Source of the DNA: Mucor racemosus | Lineage: Eukaryota > Mucoromycota > Mucoromycetes > Mucorales > Mucoraceae | Assembly (NCBI GenBank): GCA_027405735.1 | Contig: JAPEHQ010000006.1 | Location: 930,001-994,000 of the forward strand | Direction of reading: 5' to 3' | DNA length: 64,000 bases | In this document: one piece after another, positions 48,234-60,967 of the stretch | How positions within the stretch are numbered: position 1 is the stretch's first letter | How the letters are laid out: each line of letters begins with the position of its first letter | Translations under genes and position numbers: made by a program | The notes under the pieces: generated by a model | What the model was told of the DNA's origin: nothing | Databases searched by the model: none | Seen by the model: only the letters and a program-made list of their open reading frames with translations

Positions 48234-49563
48234 ATGAGTATGAATGCTTTTGAAACATATAAACAAATTGGTGGTTTACTTGCTGGTATGTCCAGGGAGT
48301 TGAGATGTAGCATTTGGTAATGTTATTTATACATGAAATTTCATTCTTTCTTTTAACACATATTGCAGTCTTTCATTGTTAAAAGAAGCTACAACTACAT
48401 TTTGTGGTCATAGATTCTGTAAAGATTGCATTGAAACACAATTAAATGATAAGGGAACCTGTCCAACCTGCAATAAAACGTTAACATTGAGTCAATTGAA
48501 TCCTGCAGAATCATTACAAGGCATTGTTGGTCAGTTCATGCAGATGAAAGATGAGTTTGAGCGCGCCAATGGTGTTGATTTATCTACAATTGAAATCACA
48601 AATTTATCACAGGAAAACTCGAGTGATGTAAAAGGTAGACTATCCTGCAATGTTTTATCTTGATTTAACACTAAAAAACTAGATGTAGCAATAGAGACAG
48701 ACAATACATCAGCATACGAGTACTCAACAGCAGAAAATCCGATTCAATACCGTATCTTACAATTAAACCGTAATCGTTTTGAGGTATAATTCGTATCAGA
48801 GTATTAAGCAAAAAGTATATTAATGATTGTCATTATTATTATCATTATTAATTAGCATATTGATATTCCTGGTACTTGTTTTGAAACGAAATTAAATCCG
48901 GATGTAACACATGTGGTTCTAGACACTGGTATATAGTCTATAATTTCAAATGTAAACCAGACTAAATGAAGTATATAATAACATATTTTTTATATAGTCA
49001 ATCAGAATTTAGTCAAGAATAGCCCAAAATATCGTATGGCTATTTTATACGGATGTTATATTGTTAGTGATACATGTAAGCAAAATAAGTGTATGACTCC
49101 AAATCATAGATCTAATGTCTATAAATATCACAAATAGGGTTAAAAATAAGTATCGAACAAGGCCACATGCAACCAGAACAGAGATTTGAAATTTATGGGG
49201 ATGAAACTTATGGAAGAACAGGAGCACCTAGTAGAGCACGATTAAGAAGAGAAACAAGAGTATATATGCATTTACCATTGAACAATGTACACAAAACTAA
49301 TATCATTAAATAATTAGAAAGCGAATTTATTTAGAAAGCTCAAGGTTGATTTGGTCAATGATGTAAAAAACGAATATCGCAAATACTTGACAGTAGGTCG
49401 AGCAGAAATTAAGGAATCTACTGATCTAATAGTATGTAAACTTGATTGTGATATCGAGGATTTAAGAGAAAAGCACCCGGACAAAGTTTTAATTTCATGC
49501 AAATGGATTGATGACAGTATTTGTCGATATGAACTTGAAGATAAGAGCAAGTACATCCTGTAG
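48234..49563 (+). CDS. Compact BRCA1-like protein: RING finger plus tandem BRCT
   Basis: Seven exons: 48234-48316, 48369-48634, 48683-48783, 48856-48928, 48998-49075, 49138-49259 and 49318-49563. Phases agree and give 322 residues. Residues ~25-65 are a C3HC4 RING: CSICLSLLKEATTTFCGH, FCKDCIE, CPTCNKTL, followed by SLQGIVGQF, as after the BRCA1 RING. Only ~85 residues later, BRCT 1 (about 140-235) shows THVVLDT, KYRMAILYGCYIVSDTWLK and RFEIYGDETYGRTGAPSRAR, the same linker style (…GD..…GA..RAR..) as BRCA1/BARD1 BRCT repeats. BRCT 2 (about 243-322) has KVDLVNDVKNEYRKYLTVG and KVLISCKWIDDSICRYEL. BRCA1-BARD1 ubiquitinates H2A and guides homologous recombination. Ankyrin repeats are absent, so it is more BRCA1- than BARD1-like. 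Function is inferred from architecture. Confidence 0.9.
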
Positions 49564-49734
49564 CAAGTGATCATACATGCACACCTAATAATTCACATGA
49601 GAATAGTGGTGATGGGATACAAGAACCCGTAGCAAATACCTAAATCTCTTAGCTTACCTTGTATAAATAAAGACTGTTTTTCAATATGTTTCTCTTTTTC
49701 TTCTTTTTGTTCCTTCAAATAAAATCTCTCATAA

Positions 49735-49998
49735 ATGGTTCAACGGCCTGAACAAGTTAACTACTTGACATCTCTTTTACAATGGATCTCTAATAGTCCC
49801 TGCCAAGCACAACAAACTTCTTCTTCTACTTTCAATACAGCTGACAAAAATCATGCAAATCCAAGACAGCATTTGATGCTTTCACGTCAATTAAAGAGAC
49901 ATCGACGAGGAGAAAAACGTTTTGGACGTAATTTACCAGATTGTGATCAGGAAGAAGTTACTCAAAATTATATTGAATCAGATGTACCATTATCATGA
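49735..49998 (+). CDS. Small unrecognised protein (87 aa)
   Basis: An intronless ORF with a strong pyrimidine-rich leader (tctctttttcttctttttgt) and ATG in TAAATGG context. The N-terminal helix (VNYLTSLLQWISN) is followed by a Gln/Asn/Ser-rich stretch, then a basic cluster (LSRQLKRHRRGEKRFGR) that could be a nuclear localisation or nucleic-acid-binding signal, and an acidic end. No family is recognised. It is followed by an A-rich 3' end (AATAAAAATAATAAAA). It lies 171 bp after the BRCA1-like gene, in the same direction. Confidence 0.6.
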   Translation: MVQRPEQVNYLTSLLQWISNSPCQAQQTSSSTFNTADKNHANPRQHLMLSRQLKRHRRGEKRFGRNLPDCDQEEVTQNYIESDVPLS

Positions 49999-51109
49999 TG
50001 TTTCAATCATTTGAATAAAAATAATAAAAAAAAAAGACGGTTCATGCACTGAGACATATATTATTTTTGTAATCAATTAGGTCTTGTGTAATTGGTATAA
50101 TTCAACCGTTGGTTTTTATTTTGTCAGATGGGAATATAATATAATAAATTTACAACAGATGATTATTTTTCTCTTTGATAACACTGTTTTCATAACAGAC
50201 CGTCGTGCTATTAGAAATTTGGCGTCGCTTTTCTAATTGTTTGCATGGTTTTGAGCTCTTTACTAAACACAAACTTAGATTGTTAAATGGTCAGTCAATT
50301 TCTTGTGAATGGTGGAATATCACAGAATTGTTGTTTGTATCACCGAAAAAATAAGCTAATGTATAAGCCCTTTTTATCAATGAGTATATATTAACATGAG
50401 GGATTTTTCTTTCTATTAAAAATTTGATTGAGACTTGAGAGGCAATAATACACATCAATTTGATTATTAATTTTGAACTTTTGAGATCGACAAATCACAG
50501 TATATACATTACACTTTCCTCTTCATAAACTGGTGTTTCTCGGATTATAACATATAAAAATATCACATCTACATTCAAAGAGAGGATGAAGATTAAATAA
50601 CCTAAACTGTACCCTACAGGATACGCTTTTACGAAACATAAAACAGGAGTTGAGCAATGTAGGCATTATAATAATAGAGTTATTTATGTGTATAGATACT
50701 TAAATAGAAATATATAATGAGCCAAACATTTCAGTTTCATTCATGCAAAACCTTGCCTCATTCTTTATATAAATACTACAAGGAAATCATTACATGATCC
50801 CTTGTAGATTATCTGTCTTGTTACACTCCCTGTACTTTTATTTATTCACTAATAAATATCTAATTTACAAATAAGAACACCAGCCTTCATCAATCCAGTG
50901 ATCACCAATTTATAATAACAAGAATAATATCTATAAGCATATTATCCACCTTTGTTGTTAGTCCAAAATTACAGATTATTACAAAATAGAGTTTTAATGA
51001 TGACCATACCGCAGTAGTTTAAGTTTTTTCCGAGATGTTATTCCTCAATTCCTCTATATTCATTATTTAAGCCTTAAGCCGCAAATTCCAACTACTCAAT
51101 CTTTAAACA
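49999..51109. other. Gene-poor region
   Basis: AT-rich spacer of 1.1 kb. No ORF, RNA gene or repeat match was seen until the edge of family A copy 4. Confidence 0.5.
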
Positions 51110-52115
51110 TTTGATCGCATTATGCTACATATCCCTTAGTTTATTTTATATCTTACGAAAGACTCAAAAACGCGTAAAATTCACTAACTTTTCCTTAAAA
51201 ACTGGGTCGCACTTTTCATCCCTACTCAACTTTTTTTCTACAGAATAACACCAAGAAAAAATTGTACAGCTATGTACCTGAGATGCTCAGCTTTAATCCA
51301 AAAATAAGTATCCGGAAATATCCTACTTTTTGCAGTTGGTATTAATTTTTTAGTGCTAATGTTTCAGATTTTTACGCGTATTTCATTGCTAATAATTTAA
51401 AACTTTGATCCTTCATATCTCCAGAAAAAATTAAGCTATACTAGCACTTTTCAATAATGAAACTTACTTGTTTCAAAGTGCTCTATAATATGTTATAATA
51501 TGAAAATATTCCGAGCACTTTTATTTTTTTTCATTTTTTTTTGGCATTTTTGTAGTAGATTTCAGAATATTGGTTAAATCGAGAAACATTTTTTTTGCAT
51601 TCATGTCATTAAGCTTGTTGAGCTCTCTCGCATCCAATTTAGAGTTTTTCAAAATATTGATTTTTCGTGGAGATATCCTCAAAAATGTGTACAAAAAGGT
51701 ACCTTCATTTCTAGCATCCATTTTTCCCTTATATACCCTCATCTCAAATTCTGAATTTGAAAAAATTTTGGACAAAAATTTTGTTTTCTCTACACAGAAT
51801 GCAAATAAAAAATTCAGCAATAGCTAGATCGATAGATAATGTTACTGCGCATAATCTCATTTTTTTACATTTAAAATGTTTTTATAAAAAATACTGTGTA
51901 TCTTCAAAAAACCTCCAAAATTTCAATTGCATTTTGCGCAAAATTTAATGCGAAACATTTGCCTGAATTTTGTTGAAATAAATGCATAATTTAAAATTGT
52001 ACAATAAACATTTAATACGCTAGTTCAACTTACTTTGTAGCTCAGGAGCTATTAAACTATTTTGTTTTTTTGATCATTTTCTCATCGATTCGACACAAAT
52101 CGATTTTGGAACTCA
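51110..52115 (-). repeat. Dispersed repeat family A, copy 4
   Basis: Inverted relative to copy 1. The match starts at gatcgcattatgctacatat near 51112, so the outermost ~200 bp seen in copy 2 are missing or too diverged, and it ends at atcgattttggaactcag near 52115. It holds TTTAATACGCTAGTTCAACT, the stretch shared with family B, and the + strand frame 51570-51827 corresponding to the conserved family A frame. Confidence 0.8.
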
Positions 52116-53360
52116 GTAATGTTAGGGTGTAAGCTGTAACGCTGTAAGGTAAATTATTATTTTGATTATATTCTGAAGTTTATGGAGACTGCGATAGTGA
52201 ATGCAGTACGAAAAGCAACAATCTCAACTCTGTTCGTTATTTGCAAAGCAAAATTCATTTGATTGATTTTCAATGTTTACACGATATTAGCGATATATAT
52301 TTGTTCATTGCATTGGATTGACTTTAATATAACTAATTTCAGCAATTCCAAAAGCCAAAGCGTTATAGTAATGACAAAAACAGCGAACTCAATTCCCCTT
52401 TTTGATAACGATTATGATATAATCTCCTTGAACAAATGTCTTTGTCTAAAAATAAAAGGTAGTACATTACTATACATTAAATATAATGGAGGCTCAATTT
52501 GTCTGATATTTTTTTTTCTCTAATAGCGGTATTAATGTTTAGGCCGTTATAGCCGAAGGTTTAGCTTGAATGGAACAGGATTTCGGAATGCATCAACTTA
52601 AAAATGTTTAAAAAAAAAGTGGATGAAATAACCGTTTTTGCGACCAGAAATACGGTAGATGAACCATCAAGAGACTAGTTTGGTTTGTAAGGAAAATGTC
52701 AACCATTCCTCATCAAAATTGTAATGGCATTTAAAACAACAATAACAAACGTCATTTACGAAAAATAAAAGCAAAAAAAAAGGTTATTTGTTTATTACAT
52801 AATTGTTGCTTTCAAGTATCCACATGGCAAAAGCTGATTATATTAGTCATTTAATGGCACCATTTATTGATTGTTTAATGTAGCAAAATGTCACCATTAA
52901 GAATATGTAACATCGGACTTACGGCTTGTGAACACAGTTGAATTCTATTTATGGCCCCTTCCGTTCAATACAGGTAACATTTCTGTACCAAAACAGTAAC
53001 TCATGAAGCTGAGCAAATCAATTTCGCAGTAGTTTGACCAAAGTAGATTGTTAAAAAAAAGGGGGGCTGTGAGGACAGCGTAAGAATATGCGTCAACCGC
53101 CATTTTCGGAAGAAATCACGGCTTATCTTTACAGTAAAATTAAAGGGAAAAAGATGTTAACTCACGGAAATAAACAAGTTACTGCAGCAAAGGGTTTATC
53201 CGCAGCATTTTTATATATTGCACAAGCTTAAAATTTATCTGTTTGTGTATGCAATGCTAAATTTAGAAAGTCAAAGTTTTGATATAAATATACCACATTA
53301 AAATTTTCATTTCATTTTTCTTTTTCTTTCATTTCTATACAACATCTTTACTCAATTAAA
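52116..53360. other. Gene-poor region before the small Cys ORF
   Basis: AT-rich. A frame near 52263 has no motif. An ATATTGCACAAG-type leader and the promoter of the small ORF lie at the right end. Nothing else is seen. Confidence 0.45.
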
Positions 53361-53504
53361 ATGAATTTCAATACAATTTTATCAAACATTTACTTTGGTA
53401 ATTCCTCCAAAAATATGACCATCATCAATGATTACAGTTTCTGCCCTGGATGTGGTGTGGACGTCTCTCAATTCAATCACGATTCTTCATGTCCTAATTC
53501 TTGA
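53361..53504 (+). CDS. Very small cysteine-containing protein (47 aa)
   Basis: ATG to TGA without intron. The leader is pyrimidine-rich (tctttttctttcatttctat) and directly precedes the ATG, as for the larger genes here. The C-terminal half reads FCPGCGVDVSQFNHDSSCP: C-x2-C, then H and C at a spacing that could bind one zinc ion. The rest is Asn/Ile-rich. I know no matching family. A coding role is suggested by the leader and the metal-site pattern, but the length is within what chance allows. Confidence 0.45.
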   Translation: MNFNTILSNIYFGNSSKNMTIINDYSFCPGCGVDVSQFNHDSSCPNS

Positions 53505-54461
53505 TCTAGAAAGAAAGAAAAAAAAATGGCGCTATTACTTTTTTGTAAATTTTATCATAGCTCACTTCACTTCACTACACTACATACATTTAGAAAATCC
53601 CACTGTACATACAAAATATAAACCATTTAGAATTTTAAACACGCATAAAATATCCCACATATTCATACAAAATACCCTCTCGCTATATAAATATACATAT
53701 ATAAATAAAATATTTTATTATGACACATGCAAATATTCGAATATATTTATGGTTCGATTATATGTTACTTTTTACAGAGTAGACTTGTGATTTTTATTTT
53801 ACATTTTCTCTATCAAGCCCAGGATCACATACAGATTCCTACAAAGAAATGCTGTTCTGTGGTGCTTTTAGAATACATAGAATCTTCAAACAATGTTGCA
53901 CATTGCCATGTAGACTGATGTCATTGGTAATATCGATAACTGTCGTCCTCATTTGTGCATTACACATTTGGCAGATAGTTTCATAAATTAAGAAAGAAAT
54001 GGAATGGCTGCTATATCATCTTTGAAGTATTTGTATGCATGAATGCTATCAACTAAAAGACATTTGAGTTCATGTAATGTTAAAAATTGGCCCCTCGTTA
54101 ACATTTAAGAATTTATAAATCACTCTAAAGCAAGATTGTAGTAAAAGGAGTCTTGTCATCATATGGACTATATTCTAAAGTATTAATTTATATTTTTTCT
54201 TTTGGGGTATAGGATATCCTAGCTATAGAACATTTGAGCAAATCAATCCAACTTGACTGCGCATCCATACGCACTGTACGCAAATACATTCAATTTGATT
54301 GCCATACAATAATCATCAAGTGACGTCGCTCAACTATCTTGGTTTTGTTTGAAAACCTTGAATATATAAAGGTTTAATCATTATATTCCTGCATTCTATA
54401 GTTTCTTCTTTCATAAATATACATTTTAAAAAAATAAAATAACCATCGTTTCTTGAACATT
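53505..54461. other. Intergenic, MOT1 promoter
   Basis: AT-rich 3' flank of the small ORF and upstream region of MOT1. Frames on the + strand here are low-complexity and unsupported. Confidence 0.45.
54363..54370 (+). promoter_or_regulatory. TATA box, MOT1 gene
   Basis: TATATAAA, 99 bp before the start codon, followed by GGTTTAATC and a T-rich leader. Assigned by motif and spacing only. Confidence 0.45.
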
Positions 54462-57400
54462 ATGGCTACAAGGTAAATTTAAAAAAACTACTTTATAATC
54501 ATGTTTTATTCAATAAAAAAAAATAAATTATAATTAGACTCGACCGGTTGGTACTATTACTTGATACTGGCTCAACAACTGCAGTTAGACGAACAGCTGC
54601 TCAACAACTGGGTGAAATTCAAAAGCAACATCCTGGAGAACTTTATAACCTATTATCTAGAGTAAGCTTAAATGTAAATTAATCGATACATTGAAACTTA
54701 TTCTATGTTAACTATTTAGGTCGTTGTTCATTTAAGAAGTAAAGCATGGGATACACGTTGGGCTGCAGGTCAAGCTCTTGAAGCAATTGCTGCGAATGTG
54801 CCTGTATGGGATCCCAGTTCCACTGATATTGATGGCAATATGGATGTTGATCAAGAGCAGGATGTACATAAACTTCGTTTCAATCAATTTGATCTTGCTT
54901 CTGTTCTTCAACACGGAAAACTTTTATTAGGTTCAGCAGGAAAAGAATATGACATAGATTTTTCAGACATGACACCACAAGAACGTTTAGAGTTACAAAG
55001 GCGCAATCTTAAAGAGCGTTTAGGTCTTGCTAGTCAATTTATGGATGGTATGTTGTATTTTTTTTGTCTTCTAATACAATCTATAACTCAATCATTTGGT
55101 TTCATATAGTCGATTTAGTTGATGATGCTGATTTAGAAAACAATAAATCAAATCAAGCGGCCAAAGCTGTTATAAAAAGCCCTTCGCCATCACCATCTAC
55201 TTCAACAACAAATGCACCTACACCAGCAGTTGCCGAAATCAATATGGCTGGATTATCTGCTCGTGAACGAAACATGTTGAAACGTAAAATGAAGTTAGAG
55301 TCCAAAATGAAGGGAAAAAAAGAAAAGTAAAATCATTAAATATACAACATGAGACACGACGATATTAAATGCTTCAATATCTATAGGGTTCGCGTAATGG
55401 ATTTGAAGGGCAAATCAGAACCAAAACCTGTCAAAATTGAATCTAAAGAAGGTAACACTATAATACCAATGTACGGAAAAAAAAATAAAGTTAACTTCTT
55501 CTGTATCAGAATTCGAGTTTACCGCACAACCACAATCAGATAAATTTGTTGTAGAAGTAAAGAAACCAACAACTTCTGTAGATGATACTATAGATGAAGT
55601 TCAACGCGATTGGCCATTCAAGATGGTTTGTGAGCATTTATGTTTGGATTTATTTGACCCTGCTTGGGAAATTCGTCATGGTGCTGGTATTGGTTTACGT
55701 AGTATTTTAAAAGCTCATGGTGATGGTGCTGGCAAGAGATGTAAGTTTTCTTTTTGTTGTTGTTTTCTTTTATGGAATGTCATTAATTTATTCATTCTTG
55801 TACTATAAACAGTGGGCGATAAATCAAAAAATGATGAATTACACAATGCTTGGTTGGAAGATGTTGCCATTAGATTACTATGTGTATTTGCTTTAGATCG
55901 ATTTGCTGATTTTGTTTCTGATCAAGTTGTATGTCCAGTTAGAGAAACTTGTTCACAAACATTAGGTGTTGTTTTGCAATATATGACAGCTAGTTCAGTT
56001 GAAAAAGTACACGAGAATTTATTAAAATTAATCAATCAAGATGATCCTTTATTTGGTGGTCGTTCTATCTGGGAAGTTAGACACGCTGGATTACTTGGGT
56101 TGAAATATACAGTTGCAGTTAGAAAAGATCTAGTTGAAATGCTTGTAGATGGTACCACAGGTGCCGTTATTTTAGGCTTACGAGATCATGACGACGACGT
56201 TAGAGCTGTCAGTGCTGCAACATTATTACCCATCACTGCTGAATTTGTACGCATGAGTACCAAAGATCGTATCCGTGATGTAATTACAACTCTGTGGGAT
56301 TGTCTTATAGATTTGAAAGATGATTTGACAGCTTCAACTGGTGCTGTCATGGATCTCATTGCCAAGATGTTTGAACAGCCTGGTGTTATGGAGATTGTAC
56401 GTGAAGGTTGTAGTTTATCAGAGCTTGTACCTAGGTTACATCCATTCTTTAGACATACTATTACAGGTGTTCGTATGGCTGTTTTGAATACTCTTTTGAC
56501 ATTTATCGACTGTGGAACTTCAGCTGAATGGGTTGATGAACGAGTATATCGCCTTGTATTTCAAAATTTAATTGTAGAAGAAAAAGTAGACATCATCGAG
56601 AAGACATTAGCCGTTTGGAAGGGATTAACAATCAGTGGAAAAGTAGATACCCAACTCGTTTTGCAAGGTACTCAAAACTGGCTTGGTAGTTGGTTTGAAA
56701 TTACAATGACACCTATTGGACAGCCATTGGACACAGCATCTTATTTCTACAAACCTCCTGGAGCATTTGGTAATGGCGGTACGTTAGCAACAACTACATC
56801 TGCCCCTGTTGTCGATAAAATCAGCAAAAAGGCTACCAAAAAAGCCAATACAAATCAACATAGCGGTAGTACTATTAGTGGAGAAGCTCTTAGAGGAAGT
56901 GGTGATAGAGATGAAGGCCATAATTTGGATGCTGGCATGATTGCTCAAGATTTCTCGTTAATTACAACCAACCAAGTCATGCGCTGCCGTATTGCTTGTA
57001 CTACAGCATTAGGTATGGCAATGAGTACATGGCCTGATGATTCAATGGAAATGTCATATCAAGAAGTTATTCTAACATTGTTGACCTCTCAATGGGCATT
57101 GAAGAGACAATTAGGTGCAATGGCTGTTGAAGAATGGGCTAAGGCTGTATTAAAAACTAGATATAATGCTGATTGTATTAGTCATGCACCCGAAGACGCT
57201 ATCTTGGCAAATTCTCATAATTTTCCCAAGACACTATCGGATGCTATGATTGCTAATTTGGATAATGCTGCTAAGCATACAACCGGGTTTTACTTTGAAC
57301 TCGTGCATGTATTGAAGCGTATTAGAGGTGAATGCCAAAATTTAGTAAATGCTTTCCATTCTGAAGCTCAAGTTCCCATTGATAATATTCCCACATTACC

Positions 57401-60400
57401 CACATTGGTTCCTGGAGAAGCATTACCTGAGCAAGGGCCTCTTTTCACTATTGAAACTGCAACATCCGTTGTAGGCGATACATTTGAACAATTGATGGGC
57501 AAAATACCAAAATTGAAGGGTAAAGCAGCAATAATTACAGCATTAGATGAGCGCCAACGTCGTGTGGTTTCTTCTATTGGTTACTTTGAAGAATTGAAGC
57601 AAAAGATTGAAATTAACGTATATGCTAGTACCGCTGGTGCTGTTATAGAATTGGGTGTATTGCCAACAAAGCTTAACCCTGTAATCCGTAGTGTTATGAA
57701 TAGCATCAAATTTGAAGAAAACTTGGAATTACAAGAACGTTCTGCTGCAACATTAACAGATTTAATTGCATTGTGTGAACGCTCTCAATCTCGTATTAAT
57801 CCCAATGACAAGATTGTCAAGAATTTGTGTACATTCTTATGTTCTGATGCCACAGTTGCTCCCGTTTTAGAAGAGAATCAAACTAAATCTGGCATTCTGT
57901 CTATCCACAAGGAAGAAACCGGCAAAGCAGCAGCTGCAAATACCAAGGAGGTCTTGACACAAGAACAAAAGGATGCTCAGTTAATGAAACGTGGTGCTGA
58001 AATCTCTTTACGTAAACTTTGTGATACCTTTGGTAATCGTGTGTTTGAAATTGTGCCCAAATTAATGCAATGCATTAGCCAAAAGGTGGTTGAAACATTT
58101 CCTGCAAACTCTGACAATTTCAATAATGTTGAAAAAGCTGATAAGGCAATCAGTGAACAGTTCCAATTGGGACAAGAAGTAATTGACTCACTCACGGTAT
58201 TAACCATGGTCGTGCCCTATTTATCAGAAGGTCTTTGGCCACAGATTTGTGAATTTATTCCATATGTTTGCCGAACTTTGCAATCTTGTTATGCAGTTAT
58301 TCGTTCAGTCAGTGCTCGTTGTCTTGCTGCCATCGCTAATGTCATTACTACCAAGACCATGCAAGTTATTGTTGATCATGTATTACCTCAATTGGGTAAT
58401 ACCCTCAATCCTTACCATCGTCAAGGTGCTGCTGAACTTGTTTACCATCTTGTTCAATTGCTTGATACAAAGATCTTGCCGTATACCATCTTCTTGATTG
58501 TTCCCATCTTGGGCCGCATGAGTGATACTGATGAAGCTGTGCGTCTTATTTGTACAAATTGCTTTGCTCTATTGATTAAACTTGTACCTTTGGAAGCTGG
58601 TATTCCTGATCCTCCAGGCATGTCTGCAGAAATGCTTGCACATCGTGATGAAGAGCGTCGCTTCTTGGCTCAATTGTTGGATAGTTCAAAGGTGGAGAAT
58701 TACGATATACCTGTTAGAATCAATGCAGAATTGCGTAAATATCAACAAGAGGGTGTTAATTGGTTGGCTTTCTTGAACAAATTTCATTTACATGGTATTC
58801 TTTGTGATGATATGGGCCTTGGTAAAACTCTCCAATCTATCTGTATCCTTGCTGGTGATCATTATCATAGAGCTCAAAAGTATGCAGAGACAAAGTCCCC
58901 TGAATGGGCACCATGTCCTTCGCTGGTCATCTGTCCTCCTACTTTGACCGGTCATTGGTTCCATGAAATCAAAAATTATTGTGATAACTTGAAGCCATTA
59001 TTATATACTGGCGGTCCAGCAGAAAGAAAAAGGTAAATTAATTGTATTATTTGCGTTATTAGAAAAGTATTTAACTGATGGAACTATAGACTTCGTTCAT
59101 CTATTTTGAAAAATGATATTATTATCATGTCCTACGATATTATAAGGAATGACATTGAAGAGTTATCAGCAATTACATGGAATTACTGTATTTTAGATGA
59201 AGGCCACATCATTAAAAATGGAAAGACAAAGATTACAAAAGCTATCAAGACAGTTAGATCAAATCATCGCTTGATTCTCTCTGGTACACCTATTCAGGTA
59301 ATGTTTGTGTTTGATAGAGATTGAAATTATGACACTAAATCTTGTATAATTGAATAGAATAACGTATTGGAATTATGGTCATTATTTGATTTTTTGATGC
59401 CTGGTTTCCTTGGTTCAGAAAAGATTTTCAACGAGAGGTTTGGTAAACCCATCTTAGCAAGTAGAGATAGCAAGAGCTCTTCCAAAGAACAAGAAGCAGG
59501 TGCGCTGGCATTAGAGGCTTTGCATAAGCAAGTGCTACCATTTTTGTTGCGTAGATTAAAAGAAGATGTATTACATGATCTTCCTCCCAAGATCATTCAA
59601 GATTACTATTGTGAATTGAGTGATTTACAGGTATATAAATACGTAGTGATGTGTACATCAAGCAACTTTATTAACAGTATCTTAATAGAAATCCTTGTAT
59701 GACGAGTTTGCCAAATCTCAAGCTAGATCATCGGTTGAAGAAGATCTCGGAACAGATGTCGTCGCAAAGCCGGGTGAAAAACCAAAGGGAGCAACACATA
59801 TTTTCCAAGCACTTCAATATCTTCGCAGATTATGTAACCATCCTTTGCTTGTCGTCAGTGATAAATATCCCAATTATAAAAAGGTGGAAACATTTTTAAA
59901 CAAGACAAATACAAATATACACAACATATCGAATGCACCCAAATTACAGGCTTTAAAGTAAGTAGAGAATCATCAATAGTGTTAAATGTTTTACTTATTC
60001 ATCATGATTGCAGACAATTATTAGGGGAATGTGGTATTGGCGTTACAACTACAGAATCAGATTCAGATCCTGCTGCTATGGCAATAGGTGCTGTCAGTCA
60101 ACATCGTGCTTTAATTTTCTGTCAATTAAAACCAATGCTGGATATCATTGAAAACGATTTATTTAAAACTTTAATGCCTACAGTCAGTTATTTACGAATG
60201 GATGGTTCAGTCGATTCAAGTAAACGTCATGAAATGGTTCAGAAATTCAATGCGGATCCCTCTATTGATGTCTTATTACTTACAACGCATGTTGGTGGTC
60301 TTGGTCTCAATTTAACAGGTGCAGATACAGTAATATTTGTTGAACATGATTGGAATCCTATGAAAGATTTACAAGCAATGGATCGTGCGCATCGTATTGG

Positions 60401-60737
60401 TCAAAAGAAGGTGGTTAATGTTTATAGACTTATTACTAGAGGTACATTAGAAGAAAAGATTATGGGCTTGCAAAAATTCAAGATGAATATTGCCAATTCC
60501 ATTGTTAATCAACAAAATTCTGGTCTACACAGTATGGATACGGATCAAATTCTAGACTTGTTCAATGTTGGTAATGATAATGAATCTTCAAGTAAAAAGA
60601 AACCCAAGAATAGCGATGTGGTTACTGATGGCATGGGTAATGCCAAGGCAGTTTTAGAAAACCTTGAAACCTTATGGGATGATAAGGATTACGAAGAAGA
60701 ATATAACATTGATAGCTTCATTAGCAGCTTAAATTAA
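54462..60737 (+). CDS. MOT1: TATA-binding protein-associated factor Mot1/BTAF1 (Snf2 ATPase)
   Basis: Eleven exons: 54462-54472 (only 11 nt), 54538-54661, 54720-55047, 55110-55326, 55387-55451, 55510-55740, 55813-59032, 59090-59297, 59358-59630, 59689-59957 and 60014-60737. Phases agree and give 1889 residues. Mot1 uses ATP to strip TBP from DNA and so redistributes TBP across promoters. The N-terminal ~1250 residues are HEAT repeats that grip TBP (LLLDTGSTTAVRRTAAQQLG at the start, WEIRHGAGIGLR, VWEVRHAGLLGLKY-like). The Snf2 ATPase at the C-terminus shows YQQEGVNWLAFL, DDMGLGKTLQS (~1320), CPPTLTGHW, LDEGHIIKNGKTK, LSGTPIQNNVLELWSLFDFLMP, VLLLTTHVGGLGLNLTGADT and DRAHRIGQKKVVNVYRL. The tail ends YEEEYNIDSFISSLN, the usual Mot1 end. 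Length is normal. The 11-nt first exon encodes MAT and part of Arg4. Confidence 0.97.
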
Positions 60738-60967
60738 CGTCAGCAACATCATGCAAATTAAGAAAAATTACATAATAATCTGTGAATAACTCTAATCTAC
60801 ATCATTTCTCTCTCTCTCTCTCTCTCTCTCTCTTTTGTATCAAACAATAAAATATTTTTTAAAAGGATATATCCATTTTCAGCTATATAAATTGATCGTT
60901 TACAATAATATTCAAATATCGCAATACTAGGGAGATGTATCACAAAATGACCTCTACTGATCGACAT
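60738..60967. other. MOT1 3' flank with (CT)n run
   Basis: A CT dinucleotide run of about 14 units lies near 60805-60832, then AATAAAATAT. The repeat complex begins near 60968. Confidence 0.6.

Noticed and set aside
52263..52523. 86-codon + strand ORF downstream of repeat A4
   Set aside because: The first codons use a non-ATG region, composition is low-complexity and there is no recognisable domain.
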